Source of the DNA: Lentisphaerota bacterium
GTDB lineage: Bacteria; Verrucomicrobiota; Lentisphaeria; Victivallales; Victivallaceae
Direction of reading: 5' to 3'
Assembly: GCA_015061605.1 (NCBI GenBank)
Contig: SUWH01000005.1
Span: forward strand, 1 to 64,000
DNA length: 64,000 nt
Position 1 is the first letter of the stretch. Each line of letters starts with the position of its first letter. This document shows, piece by piece, positions 24,054-32,550 of this stretch. The position numbers and the translations under genes were made by a program. The notes below the pieces were generated by a model. The model ran no database searches. It was given only the letters and a program-made list of their open reading frames with translations, and was not told the DNA's origin.

Positions 24054-25271
24054 TCAGTATTCGCGGTCGTCGCCGTAGCCGTAGTGTTCGACGACGTAGT
24101 CGACATCCTTATCGCCGCGTCCGGAGCAGGTGGCGAGGATGGAGCCGTAGGGGTGTTCTTTTGCCCAGCGGATCGCGTAGGCGATGGCGTGGGAGCTTTC
24201 CAGAGCGGGGATGATACCTTCGTAACGGGAAAGCATAAAGAATGCGTTTACAGCTTCTTCATCGGAGGCGGTGACATAGTTCACTCTGCCCAGATCGTGC
24301 CAGAAAGCGTGTTCCGGGCCGACTGCCTGATAGTCCAGACCGCTGGCGATGGAGTGGACGGGGGCGGCTTCACCGTTTTCGTCTGCCAGGACGTAGCTGT
24401 CGAAACCGTGGAGCGTGCCGGGTTTGCCGAAGTTGATCGAGGCGGCATGATCGCCCAGATTGGAACTTTTGCCGAGAGGTTCGACGCCGTAGATGTCTAC
24501 GGGATCGTTGAGGTAAGCGGCAAAGGAACCGGCAGCGTTGGAACCGCCGCCGACACAGGCGCAGACAGCATCGGGAAGATGTCCGGTCATGTCAAAGAAC
24601 TGCTGGCGGGATTCTTCACCGATGCAGAACTGGAAGTCACGCACCATCAACGGGAAGGGGTGGGGACCGGCGGCGGTACCGATGCAGTAGATGGAATCTT
24701 TATAATTTTTTGCGTAGGATTCAAAAGCGGAATCGACCGCTTCTTTCAACGTTTTCTGTCCGTGGGAGACCGGAATAACCTTGGCACCGAGGATCTTCAT
24801 GCGGGTGACGTTGGGAGCCTGTTTGGCGATGTCGATCTCTCCCATGTGGATTTCACATTCCAATCCGAAATAGGCGGCGGCAGTTGCCAATGCGACACCG
24901 TGCTGACCGGCACCGGTTTCAGCGATGATACGTTTTTTACCCATATATTTGGCGAGCAAACCTTCACCCATGCAGTGGTTGAGTTTGTGGGCACCGGTGT
25001 GGTTGAGGTCTTCGCGTTTCAGATAGATCTGGCAGTTGCCGAGCTTGCGGGAAAGGCGGTCGCAGTGATAGACCGGAGTGGGGCGGCCCTGAAATTCCCG
25101 GCGGATACGGCGCAGTTCATTGATGAAATAAGCAGATTGGCAGATCGACTGGTAAGCAGCATTGATCTCTTCAAAAGCGGCTTTCAGCTCCGGGGTGAGG
25201 CGGGCGCCGCCGTAAGGTCCGAAGTGACCGTCCGGAGTCGGGTAATCGCGAAAATAGCGTGAGAAATCCAT
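24054..25271 (-). CDS. trpB: Tryptophan synthase beta subunit
   Basis: PLP enzyme that condenses indole with serine to make tryptophan. At 405 aa it is TrpB1-like. The N-terminal '[15 protein letters not shown]', '[16 protein letters not shown]' with the PLP Lys96, '[11 protein letters not shown]' with the catalytic Glu, and '[10 protein letters not shown]' (phosphate loop) are all intact. The ATG at 25271 follows GGAGG; the track's start is 16 codons early. No trpA or other trp gene is adjacent, so it is a solitary trpB, yet it has its own attenuator leader (25363-25548). Confidence 0.96.
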   Translation of the reverse strand: MDFSRYFRDYPTPDGHFGPYGGARLTPELKAAFEEINAAYQSICQSAYFINELRRIRREFQGRPTPVYHCDRLSRKLGNCQIYLKREDLNHTGAHKLNHCMGEGLLAKYMGKKRIIAETGAGQHGVALATAAAYFGLECEIHMGEIDIAKQAPNVTRMKILGAKVIPVSHGQKTLKEAVDSAFESYAKNYKDSIYCIGTAAGPHPFPLMVRDFQFCIGEESRQQFFDMTGHLPDAVCACVGGGSNAAGSFAAYLNDPVDIYGVEPLGKSSNLGDHAASINFGKPGTLHGFDSYVLADENGEAAPVHSIASGLDYQAVGPEHAFWHDLGRVNYVTASDEEAVNAFFMLSRYEGIIPALESSHAIAYAIRWAKEHPYGSILATCSGRGDKDVDYVVEHYGYGDDREY

Positions 25272-25362
25272 TTTTTTATCCTCCATAAAATTTATTTTTG
25301 AAATATACACTCGAAGCATTAAAAAAGCAAGTGTAAATTTTCCTTTGATTCAAATTGTTTAC

Positions 25363-25397
25363 AAAAAAAAGACGGAAAGGAACATCTCCTATCCGTC
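25363..25397 (-). terminator. Intrinsic terminator of the trp attenuator
   Basis: An 11-bp stem (GACGGATAGGA with TCCTTTCCGTC), a five-base loop and eight U on the leftward strand. It lies ~92 bases before trpB and also ends any read-through from the MFS gene. Confidence 0.88.
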
Positions 25398-25460
25398 CAG
25401 ACCGTTTTTATATCGTTTTATGAAAATAGAACACCAAGCCTTGACGGATATCACCGCCAA
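25363..25460 (-). promoter_or_regulatory. trp attenuator: competing 1:2, 2:3 and 3:4 RNA hairpins
   Basis: On the transcript, segment 1 TTGGCGG (covering the last Trp codon) can pair with CCGTCAA just after the leader stop (7 bp, loop TGATAT). Segment 2 TATCCGTC can pair perfectly with segment 3 GACGGATA. Segment 3 also pairs with segment 4 (GACGGATAGGA / TCCTTTCCGTC, one mismatch), followed by eight U: a terminator. This is the classical exclusive arrangement of trp attenuation. Confidence 0.85.
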
Positions 25461-25513
25461 CGCCAATACCATGCATTATTGACTGCATTGAAAAAATGTT
25501 CTGTCTTGTCCAT
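25451..25513 (-). CDS. trpL: Tryptophan-rich leader peptide of the trpB attenuator
   Basis: A 20-codon ORF, ATG 25513 to TGA, ending in NAWYWRWR with Trp codons at positions 15, 17 and 19. The ORF track hides it as the tail of a longer unrelated frame (25451..25693). It has no Shine-Dalgarno; the predicted promoter places the transcription start at or one base before the ATG, so it is probably translated as a leaderless message. When Trp-tRNA is scarce, a ribosome stalled on these codons would mask segment 1 and let 2:3 form, sparing trpB. Confidence 0.82.
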   Translation of the reverse strand: MDKTEHFFNAVNNAWYWRWR

Positions 25514-25520
25514 GTCAATT

Positions 25521-25548
25521 AATATATCATTAAAGTTTGTTTTGTCAA
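25521..25548 (-). promoter_or_regulatory. Promoter of trpL-trpB
   Basis: A consensus TTGACA (25548-25543) and TATATT (25526-25521) with a 16-base spacer, directly after the MFS stop. Counting seven bases from the -10 puts the start at ~25514-25513, the A of the trpL ATG. Confidence 0.7.
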
Positions 25549-25566
25549 GTTCAAGTTTCAAAAATT

Positions 25567-26886
25567 TTACGATCTGCGGCGGCGGTGAAAGCGGGGACGG
25601 CGCATGGCAATATTGAGCAGGCTCATCAGCACCGGCAATGAAAGCAGCTGTGCTGCCGCTGTAACGTAAAATACTCCGTTGATGGTGGTACACATATAGA
25701 TGTATCCGCCCAGCAGAGCGGCCAGCATCACGCCGCTGGAGTTCATACAGCTTGAAAACCCGAAAACAACCCCGCGTTTGCGTTTCGGGGTGACCAGCGA
25801 AAGCACTTTCTGCAGAACCGGGTGAAATCCTCCCGCTGCAATATACAGCAGCGACCGTCCGGCGGCAAAGGTAATCAAACTTCCGGCAAAACCCTGAACG
25901 ATCAATGCCAACGCTGAAACCGTAAGTGCCGGGATCAGGATTTTTTTCGGTGAATAACGGTCACTCAACCATCCGGAAACCACGCCGGAAATAACAGAAG
26001 CTATTCCCACAAAAGCACTGACGATACCGGTCCAGTAGGCTGCTTTTTCTTTGCCTGCAAGCTCTTCGATCTTGAGTGCGATGTAAGGAGCTTCCAGAGA
26101 ACGAACCGTTCCCATAAGCAGAAATAATCCCATCATGATCCATACGGCATTGGTGAATGACGGCAGGATATTCTGGATGCCGTGCTGTTTGATCCGGTGC
26201 GGAGCCGCTTTTGCCCTGACCGGATTGTCTCTGGTAAAAAGTATGGCGATGCCGGCAATAAAATAGAGTATGCCGCAGAGCCAGAATGAAGCAAGAAATC
26301 CGTATTTGTCGATGATAAGACCTCCGGCAACATTGCCCAGAACCACGCCTCCCCAGTAGCTCGTGGTAAGTGAGCCGAGCGCAAACCCCTGCTTGTCATC
26401 GGGAACAGTTCGCACGATCATCACCTGTGAGGCAGCGCTCGTTCCGGCACAGGCGGCGGAGAGAAAGCGTAATGCGATCAGCAGTCCGACCGCTGTCACC
26501 CACGGAAACCAGTTTGAAAGCCACCCGGCCATGTTTTTGACATATCCCATCGGAATGAAGATAAAACAGGTGAGAAATGTTCCGCGCAGCAGCATCGGTT
26601 TCACGCCGAAGCGGTCAGAAAGTTTTCCCCAGATCGGACAGAATATTGCATACGCCATACTGCCGAAAAAACTGAAAAGCGCAACTGCACGTCCGACCTC
26701 CGACTTTACCGTGATCCCGAGCTCCTGCGTGATAAACAGCGGGATGAAAGGAACCAGTGCGGCAAACCCGGCAAGAACCAATATCTGTGAAAACCACAGA
26801 CAGATCAGATTGACTACCCAGTAATTTTGCGGAACTTTATCATTTCCGGCAGGTATGATGTTTTCGGATGAAACAGGTGTACTCAT
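25567..26886 (-). CDS. Major facilitator superfamily transporter
   Basis: A 439-aa inner-membrane transporter with twelve predicted helices and a long central loop ('ARAKAAPHRIKQHG'-like region around residue 235). The MFS motif A appears twice: 'GKLSDRFGVKPMLLRG' after helix 2 and 'GWLSDRYSPKKIL' in the second half. It resembles drug/metabolite efflux MFS proteins (MdtG-like), but the substrate is not readable. The Arg-rich tail RRPRFHRRRRS is unusual. Its stop lies ~20 bases before the trpL promoter. Confidence 0.85.
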   Translation of the reverse strand: MSTPVSSENIIPAGNDKVPQNYWVVNLICLWFSQILVLAGFAALVPFIPLFITQELGITVKSEVGRAVALFSFFGSMAYAIFCPIWGKLSDRFGVKPMLLRGTFLTCFIFIPMGYVKNMAGWLSNWFPWVTAVGLLIALRFLSAACAGTSAASQVMIVRTVPDDKQGFALGSLTTSYWGGVVLGNVAGGLIIDKYGFLASFWLCGILYFIAGIAILFTRDNPVRAKAAPHRIKQHGIQNILPSFTNAVWIMMGLFLLMGTVRSLEAPYIALKIEELAGKEKAAYWTGIVSAFVGIASVISGVVSGWLSDRYSPKKILIPALTVSALALIVQGFAGSLITFAAGRSLLYIAAGGFHPVLQKVLSLVTPKRKRGVVFGFSSCMNSSGVMLAALLGGYIYMCTTINGVFYVTAAAQLLSLPVLMSLLNIAMRRPRFHRRRRS

Positions 26887-26962
26887 TTTTATTCTCTGAA
26901 GATATTTGTTGATAAAATCCTATAATATATCTCCAAAAAGGTGAATATTCAAGCCTTTGAAT

Positions 26963-26990
26963 AAAAAAAGCACCGCCGTGATGACGGTGC
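26963..26990 (-). terminator. Intrinsic terminator of the six-gene operon
   Basis: On the leftward strand GCACCG...CGGTGC forms a stem and is followed by seven T. It lies 23 bases after the stop of the TolR-like gene. Confidence 0.85.
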
Positions 26991-27012
26991 AAATCATTTT
27001 ACAGAAGTTTAT

Positions 27013-27546
27013 TCAGCGTTTCATGCGTTTGTCCGGGATACGGTGATGGGGAATGAACTTCTGACGTCTCCGTATCTTGATGATCTTAACATCATCGAAA
27101 CCGGCTTTTTTAAGTTCGCTGATGGCAAAATCAAGACGGGCAGCGTTGACGTCATCTTCAACTTTTATCTGGATGAATGGACGCGGACGGTCATATCTGA
27201 TCATACGGATCTTATCGCGCAGCTCCTTTATGCCGACAATGCGCTGTTCAAAGATGATCGCATTATCGGCATTGAGCTGAATAGTGTAGGTGTTGCGCAT
27301 CGGATGATATTCGACCGGTCTGTCCACGATTATCACCTGCGGTTTCGGAGGCTGCGGTTTGGCAGGCTGATGTTTCGGCGGCTGCGGTTTAACTTGCGGT
27401 TTTCCGGGTTTTTTATCGTGATCCGGTTTGGCAGGCTGATGTTTCGGCGGCTGCGGTTTAACTTGCTGCTTGGGCGGCGGGGGCGCTGCGACCGTCAGCG
27501 TTGCGGCAGCGATAACGGCAGTTGCAGTCAAAAGATTTTTTTTCAT
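27013..27546 (-). CDS. Secreted proline-rich protein with ExbD/TolR-like periplasmic domain
   Basis: A 177-aa protein with signal peptide 'MKKNLLTATAVIAAATLTVA' and a Pro/Lys-rich repeat (PPKHQPAKP, QVKPQPPKHQPAKP twice). The C-terminal ~75 residues ('YTIQLNADNAIIFEQRIVG', 'LRDKI', 'FIQIKVEDDVNAARLDFAI', 'LKKAGFDDVKII') follow the pattern of the ExbD/TolR periplasmic domain, but the transmembrane proton-channel helix is replaced by a cleavable signal. GGAGAATT precedes the ATG at 27546, which overlaps the PHP stop (ATGA). The domain match is inference. Confidence 0.7.
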   Translation of the reverse strand: MKKNLLTATAVIAAATLTVAAPPPPKQQVKPQPPKHQPAKPDHDKKPGKPQVKPQPPKHQPAKPQPPKPQVIIVDRPVEYHPMRNTYTIQLNADNAIIFEQRIVGIKELRDKIRMIRYDRPRPFIQIKVEDDVNAARLDFAISELKKAGFDDVKIIKIRRRQKFIPHHRIPDKRMKR

Positions 27547-28475
27547 AATAATTCTCCTTTCTTTGGAAATGTTACCGGATTGCTCCAGGCCATCTTTCCT
27601 GAAGCATCGGTTATCTGACAACGGAAATAGGCATCGGGGGCAAATTCTGAAACATCAGCCCGGATACTGGTGACGACTTCTCCGGTACCTTCGCCTTCAA
27701 AGTTGGGAACCATGCCCAGAACCCCTCTGGAACGTTTGCTGACCAGTATTGCCGAGGTGCAGGGCGAAAATTCCGCTTCAAAAATTCTGCCGTCAAAACT
27801 TATTTTTGAAAATTCCGGTCCCTGCGTGGCATAGAAATTTCCTGATTTAAGAGCCGCAACAAGTGATCCGACGGAATTATCTTTGGCACAGATCACCGTC
27901 CAGTTGCGGAAAAGGTCGCGCGGCCGGTGGGAGTCGTCAACTGCCAGCGCCGGATAAGTTTTTCCGGCATCGAGCAGTTCATCCCAGATCTGCATATTGA
28001 ATTCTTTGCCGATGTAGCGGGTGGAGGTGTTGCTCACTTCGATACCGGTGACACCGTTCAAGCTCAATACTTCTGCTGAAGTAAATCCGCACCAGTAGGG
28101 GTGGGCGACGTAGATCATGCCGCCGGTACTGTTCACCAGATCGATTATATCCTGCGCGTTTTCCGGAAAACCTTCGGGGATTTCGGGACTTGCATTGAGA
28201 GCCAGCAGGTGCCATTTTATGTCGCGCGGCCCCATGGGGTGAAGTTCCATACCGGGGATGAGGGTCATGCCTTTGGCATCCAGTTTGGATAAATCATTAT
28301 GTTTGCCGTGGTCGGTGAGAGAAAGCACCTGATAACCGCGCGCCGCATACTGGTCGATCTGCTGCTGCGGGGTGAATTTGCCGTCACTGGTGGTGGAGTG
28401 GGTGTGCAAATTGGCTTTGAAAACCTGAAGTTTTTCTGCCGCTTTGCCGGGATATTGTAAAATAATTTCAGCCAT
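27543..28475 (-). CDS. PHP-domain phosphoesterase with C-terminal beta domain
   Basis: Metal-dependent hydrolase of the polymerase-histidinol-phosphatase superfamily, 310 aa. Metal ligands are visible in 'ANLHTHSTTSDG', 'SLTDHGKHND', 'PGMELHP', 'YVAHPYW' and 'LAVDDSHR'. After residue ~225 a beta-rich tail ('QITDASGKMAWSNPVTFP') follows, as in CehA-type and other PHP-plus-beta proteins. The substrate is unknown. It follows recN by 14 bases and is coupled to the TolR-like gene. Confidence 0.82.
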   Translation of the reverse strand: MAEIILQYPGKAAEKLQVFKANLHTHSTTSDGKFTPQQQIDQYAARGYQVLSLTDHGKHNDLSKLDAKGMTLIPGMELHPMGPRDIKWHLLALNASPEIPEGFPENAQDIIDLVNSTGGMIYVAHPYWCGFTSAEVLSLNGVTGIEVSNTSTRYIGKEFNMQIWDELLDAGKTYPALAVDDSHRPRDLFRNWTVICAKDNSVGSLVAALKSGNFYATQGPEFSKISFDGRIFEAEFSPCTSAILVSKRSRGVLGMVPNFEGEGTGEVVTSIRADVSEFAPDAYFRCQITDASGKMAWSNPVTFPKKGELL

Positions 28476-28489
28476 AAATAGACCTCTTT

Positions 28490-30151
28490 TTATTTTTGTT
28501 TAAGTGATGTCAATAATTCTCTGGCGTGGCGCAAAGCGGATTCTCCTCCGCCGAGCATTCTGCCCAGTTCCTCTGCCGGATCGTCCAGTTTGCGTATTTT
28601 GGAAAAGGTACGTCCGTCCACAGTGGATTTTTCCACTTTGAAGTGTTCCTGCGCCCGGGCGGCAACTTGAGCGAGGTGGGATATACAGATGATCTGCCGC
28701 TTTTCTCCAAGTGAACAGAGTTCATTGCCGACTTTGTTGGCGGTCTCTCCGCCGATATTCATGTCGATCTCGTCAAAGATGACGGTTGGCACCGCATCGG
28801 CATCGGCGAGGACGGTTTTCAATGCGAGCATCAACCGGGAAAGTTCACCGCTGCTGGCGATTTTGCGCAGCGACCGCAACTCTTCACCTTTGTTGGCTGA
28901 AAACATGAGTTCAAGGTGATCCATTCCGTTGGCATTTGGAGCGACTGCGGTAAATTCCGGAGCAAGTTCAGCCGACGCAAAACCGATGGCGCGCAATTTT
29001 TTTACCGCCAGAGCCAGAAATTTGTCCGCCGACTTTTTGCGCGCGCTTGAAAGTTTCTCTGCGGCAAGGCGCAACTCATTTTGCAATGCTTTTTCTGCGG
29101 CATCGAATTCGTCGCGTTTCTGTTGGGCTTTCTGAAATTCAGCCAGACGCTCCCGCGCAGTATCGCGAGCTTCAAGAAGCTGTTCCAGAGTCGGTCCGTA
29201 ACGGCGTTTGAGGGTGTATATTTCGCTTAAGCGCGCTTCGATGGCATTGAGGGCCTCCGGATCGAGTTCGACTTTGTCCGGCAGAAGCGATATGGCGTTG
29301 GAAAGTTCCACCAGATTGTTCTGCAATTCTGAACACTGCCCGGGCAAATCTCCGGTAAGTGCTGGATCTATGCGTTCAAGTTCAGTAAGCGTACGGAAAA
29401 CTTCACCCAGTTTGTCCGCAATGCTGTTTTCCCCCTCGGTGAGCATATCGGTCAGAAAATTGGAATCTTCCAGAATCTGGCGGGCATTTGCCCCGCGCCG
29501 CTGTTTCCCGGCAAGCTCTTCGTCTTCATTTGGCGCGGGGTTGACTCCATTGATCTCTTCGAGCATCAATTGGAGCCGGTCGGCTTCGGTAGTGTCCGGC
29601 AGATCGGCTTCAAAGGCGGCGCGTTCCTTTGCCAGATCGGAAATTTTGCGGCAGACAGCGGCACATTCCGCTTTTAAATCTGTACATCCGGCGTAGTTGT
29701 CCAAAAGCTCCAGCTGCCGCGCCGGGATGGTGAGAGAGATTTGTTCATTTGCGCCGTGGCGGTCGACCAGAAAGGCTCCAATTTGCGAGAGCAGTTTGGA
29801 ACTTACCGGAGTATCATCGACAAAGTTTCGTATGGAAGTGTGGGTGATGACTCTCCGCAAAGTAAGTTCACTGAAATCCTCCGGAATATCCAGACCGCCG
29901 GTTTCAAAAATTTCTTTCAGCGGCTCCTGCAGCGCCGGGGGGATGGTGAATATCCCGGACAAGGTACAGCGGTCGCATCCGGTGCGGATGCTTCCTTTTC
30001 CACCGCGCCCGCCGCAGAGAAGTTCGATCGCTGCCATGACGATGGATTTGCCGGCACCGGATTCGCCGGTGACGACGGTGAAGCCGCCATTGAATTCAAT
30101 TTCACTGCTTTCAATAAGCGCGTAATTGGTTATTTTGAGAAAACTCAGCAT
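28490..30151 (-). CDS. recN: DNA repair protein RecN
   Basis: SMC-like ATPase acting in double-strand break repair. 'TVVTGESGAGKS' is Walker A, a long coiled coil fills the middle, 'SSGELSRLMLALK' is the ABC signature and 'PTVIFDEIDMNIGGETA' is Walker B. At 553 aa it is the family's length. The Q-loop region reads 'FLVDRHGANEQ' instead of the usual 'DIHGQHE', a mild divergence. It starts seven bases after cinA, with GGAG upstream. Confidence 0.95.
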   Translation of the reverse strand: MLSFLKITNYALIESSEIEFNGGFTVVTGESGAGKSIVMAAIELLCGGRGGKGSIRTGCDRCTLSGIFTIPPALQEPLKEIFETGGLDIPEDFSELTLRRVITHTSIRNFVDDTPVSSKLLSQIGAFLVDRHGANEQISLTIPARQLELLDNYAGCTDLKAECAAVCRKISDLAKERAAFEADLPDTTEADRLQLMLEEINGVNPAPNEDEELAGKQRRGANARQILEDSNFLTDMLTEGENSIADKLGEVFRTLTELERIDPALTGDLPGQCSELQNNLVELSNAISLLPDKVELDPEALNAIEARLSEIYTLKRRYGPTLEQLLEARDTARERLAEFQKAQQKRDEFDAAEKALQNELRLAAEKLSSARKKSADKFLALAVKKLRAIGFASAELAPEFTAVAPNANGMDHLELMFSANKGEELRSLRKIASSGELSRLMLALKTVLADADAVPTVIFDEIDMNIGGETANKVGNELCSLGEKRQIICISHLAQVAARAQEHFKVEKSTVDGRTFSKIRKLDDPAEELGRMLGGGESALRHARELLTSLKQK

Positions 30152-30157
30152 CGTTGT

Positions 30158-31387
30158 TTACTCCGTCCGGGTAAGCAGAGTGTAGAGCAAGGTCAAAGCT
30201 TTTTCCACCGCACGCTCCCGTATGGCGCGCCGTCCGCCGCGCAAACGGAGTTCTTCGGTAAGAGTGACTCCGTTGACACACGCTGAAACATAGACCAGAC
30301 CGACCGGTTTTTCCGGAGTGCCGCCGTCGGGACCTGCGATGCCGGTGGTGCTGACGGCGCAATCGGTTTTCATCAGCGCGGCACAGCCTTTTACCATTGC
30401 TTCGGAACACTGACTGCTTACGGCGCCGTAATTATCCAGAATATCCTGCGGTACATTGAGGACGGAGGATTTTACTTCATTGGCATAGGCGGTGATGCTT
30501 CCTTTGAATACTGCCGAAGCTCCCGGGAGCGTGACAAAGCGGTTGGCGACCAGTCCGCCGGTACAGGATTCTGCACAGCTTACGGTCATGTTGCGTTCTT
30601 TGAGCAGTTTGATCAGATACTCCGCCATGTCGAATTCCCCGGCAGGAAGCGTGGGGCAATCAAGCGCGTTGCGGGCGATGATCAATGCTTCATCGACCAC
30701 TTCCTGCGTGTTGCCGGAGAGAAATATCCTCGTTCCACCGGCACCGGCGGCACAGGCGACTTCGACCGGAAATCCGGTCAGAGCTTTTTCCACCGGGTTG
30801 AATACCATCGATTCTCCGGCACAGCAGAGAAAACCGGCGGTGATAAGTTTTTGCGGGTGAGCTTCCAGCAGTTTGGGGAGCAATGAGGCTTTCACCATCG
30901 GTTCAAATTCATGCGGAGGGCCGGGAAGCAGGAAAAGTTTCCGCATTTTACCGCCGAAAAAGGTTTCAAATCCGATCCCCGAAGCGCTGCCGACCGGGTT
31001 CGGCATGAAAAATCCATCCTCCGGAACGCGAGCCTGACGGAACTGGGTTTTCGGACAGCGGCCGGGATGGTGGAAGTTCCAGAAGGTCTGCACTTTGTCT
31101 TTGAGTTCAGCGTTCTCCAACAGCTTCCGGTCGAAGAAGCGGGCGACGGTGTCCAGAGTCAAATCATCGGTCGTTGGCCCCAGACCGCCGGAGATGATGA
31201 GCGTGTCGGCAACTTCCAGAGCATCGCCGATCGCCTGAATGAGTTCTGAAGCGTGGTCGCCTACGGTGATCTCCAGCGCGGGCGGCAGACCGCAGGCGGC
31301 AAGCTCTTTACCCAGATAGGCGAGATTGGTATTTACGGCACTGCCTTTCAACAGTTCAGTACCGGTACAAATTACTGCGATAGACAT
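30158..31387 (-). CDS. cinA: CinA-like competence/damage-inducible protein (COG1058 + PncC nicotinamide amidase)
   Basis: A two-domain protein of 409 aa. The N-terminal molybdopterin-binding-like domain has 'ICTGTELLKGSAVNTN' and 'IISGGLGPTTDDLT', and probably acts as an ADP-ribose/NMN-related pyrophosphatase. The C-terminal PncC domain has 'VSCAESCTGGLVANR' and 'STTGIAGPDGGT', and deamidates NMN to NaMN in pyridine-nucleotide recycling. It sits in the operon between hldE2 and recN; the cinA-recN neighbourhood fits genome maintenance. Confidence 0.93.
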   Translation of the reverse strand: MSIAVICTGTELLKGSAVNTNLAYLGKELAACGLPPALEITVGDHASELIQAIGDALEVADTLIISGGLGPTTDDLTLDTVARFFDRKLLENAELKDKVQTFWNFHHPGRCPKTQFRQARVPEDGFFMPNPVGSASGIGFETFFGGKMRKLFLLPGPPHEFEPMVKASLLPKLLEAHPQKLITAGFLCCAGESMVFNPVEKALTGFPVEVACAAGAGGTRIFLSGNTQEVVDEALIIARNALDCPTLPAGEFDMAEYLIKLLKERNMTVSCAESCTGGLVANRFVTLPGASAVFKGSITAYANEVKSSVLNVPQDILDNYGAVSSQCSEAMVKGCAALMKTDCAVSTTGIAGPDGGTPEKPVGLVYVSACVNGVTLTEELRLRGGRRAIRERAVEKALTLLYTLLTRTE

Positions 31388-31392
31388 GATTT

Positions 31393-31887
31393 TTACTGCA
31401 AAGATTTACGGATTTTTTCCACAATGTTTGTCGTTGAAAATCCTTCGACAAACGGCATAAAAACGATTTTACTGTTACCTTTGAGCAAAGCGGCGCGTTC
31501 TCCGGCATCAAGGGATTCCAGAGTGTAGTCGCCGGCTTTGACGTAGACATCAGGTTCAAGTGCCGCCAGCTCCCGGTCACAGCGCGGCGAATCGAATACT
31601 ATCACCTTTGAAACCGATTCCAATGCTCCCAGCATATAGGCGCGCGGGACTTGCGGAACCAACGGCCGCGTCGGACCTTTGAGCGCGGAAACAGATGCAT
31701 CGGAATTGATCAGTACCCAGAGTTCATCGCCCTGTTTTGCCGCTTCGTAAAGATAGCTGGCGTGGCCCATGTGGAGCAGATCGAAACAGCCGTTGGTGAC
31801 GACCAGAGTACGCTTCTGCTTTTTGAGTTCAGCGCGCAGAGCGACCGCTTCATCAAGAGTCAGAAGTGCGGAGGCGGGATCTTTCAT
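31393..31887 (-). CDS. hldE2: D-glycero-beta-D-manno-heptose-1-phosphate adenylyltransferase domain (RfaE2/HldE-C)
   Basis: Transfers AMP from ATP to heptose-1-phosphate, giving ADP-heptose for LPS inner core. The 164-aa protein has the nucleotidyltransferase H-x-G-H in 'TNGCFDLLHMGHASYL' and the tail 'FVEGFSTTNIVEKI', diagnostic of the family. Only the adenylyltransferase half of E. coli HldE is present; the kinase half is not in this window. It fits with the heptosyltransferase at 39.8 kb. It starts six bases after the deaminase gene. Confidence 0.9.
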   Translation of the reverse strand: MKDPASALLTLDEAVALRAELKKQKRTLVVTNGCFDLLHMGHASYLYEAAKQGDELWVLINSDASVSALKGPTRPLVPQVPRAYMLGALESVSKVIVFDSPRCDRELAALEPDVYVKAGDYTLESLDAGERAALLKGNSKIVFMPFVEGFSTTNIVEKIRKSLQ

Positions 31888-31893
31888 AGCTCC

Positions 31894-32358
31894 TTACTCC
31901 TGAACCGGACGGACTTTCACTCCGGCTTCCGCCAGAAGTTTCATCGAAACGTCATCGATGCTGTACCGGGCATGGTAAACAACTTCAACGATCCCCGCGT
32001 TGATGATCATTTTTGCACAGAGCAGACACGGGCTGAAAGTGGTGTACAAGGTGCATCCCTTGACTGCAATACCATTGTAAGCCGCCTGAACGATGGCGTT
32101 CTCTTCGGCGTGGCTGCACAGGCACTGGTGAAGTCCTTCACCGGAGGGGACATTGGAATTACAGCGCGGACAACCGCCGTCGGAACAGTTCTTCACCCCG
32201 CGCGGCGTGCCGTTGTACCCGGTCGAAACCACCTGTTTGTCACGAACCAGTACGGCGGCGACCTGACGGCGGGAACAATTACTGCGTGAAGCGGCAACAT
32301 GGGCGATGTCCATAAAATAGCGATCCCATGACGGACGTTGTCTTTTTTCAGTTTCCAT
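31894..32358 (-). CDS. dCMP deaminase family protein (ComEB-like)
   Basis: Zinc hydrolase making dUMP from dCMP for thymidylate synthesis. The zinc site is 'CSHAEENAIVQAA' (His, catalytic Glu) with 'TTFSPCLLCAKMII' (Cys pair); an extra 'CSDGGCPRC' insert supplies a second, structural zinc-type cluster often seen in this family. At 154 aa it is complete. It is the first gene of a leftward operon. The 192-bp gap upstream (32359-32550) has only AT-rich sequence and a short GC-rich imperfect hairpin. Confidence 0.92.
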   Translation of the reverse strand: METEKRQRPSWDRYFMDIAHVAASRSNCSRRQVAAVLVRDKQVVSTGYNGTPRGVKNCSDGGCPRCNSNVPSGEGLHQCLCSHAEENAIVQAAYNGIAVKGCTLYTTFSPCLLCAKMIINAGIVEVVYHARYSIDDVSMKLLAEAGVKVRPVQE

Positions 32359-32550
32359 AAGAGTACACCATATTTTCAGTTATTGTTTCATTTCCTGTTA
32401 AAATCTTTACTGCGGCGGCGCATTGCAGCAGCGTTTTTTTTTATATCAGTTTTGACAAATCATTCTTGCGTAGTATATTATGCTGTTGTAATAAAAGTTG
32501 TCCCAATTAAAGTTATCAGCGTTTTACGAAATTCAGAATATTACCTGTTT

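Noticed and set aside
23796-25262. Rightward ORF of 488 aa opposite trpB
   Set aside because: It runs antisense through an unmistakable trpB and through the palindromic repeat R4; it has no start signal.
32400-32440. Possible terminator or small RNA in the pilD-dCMP deaminase gap
   Set aside because: The GC-rich stretch followed by T9 forms only a weak, imperfect hairpin and no gene on that strand ends there.
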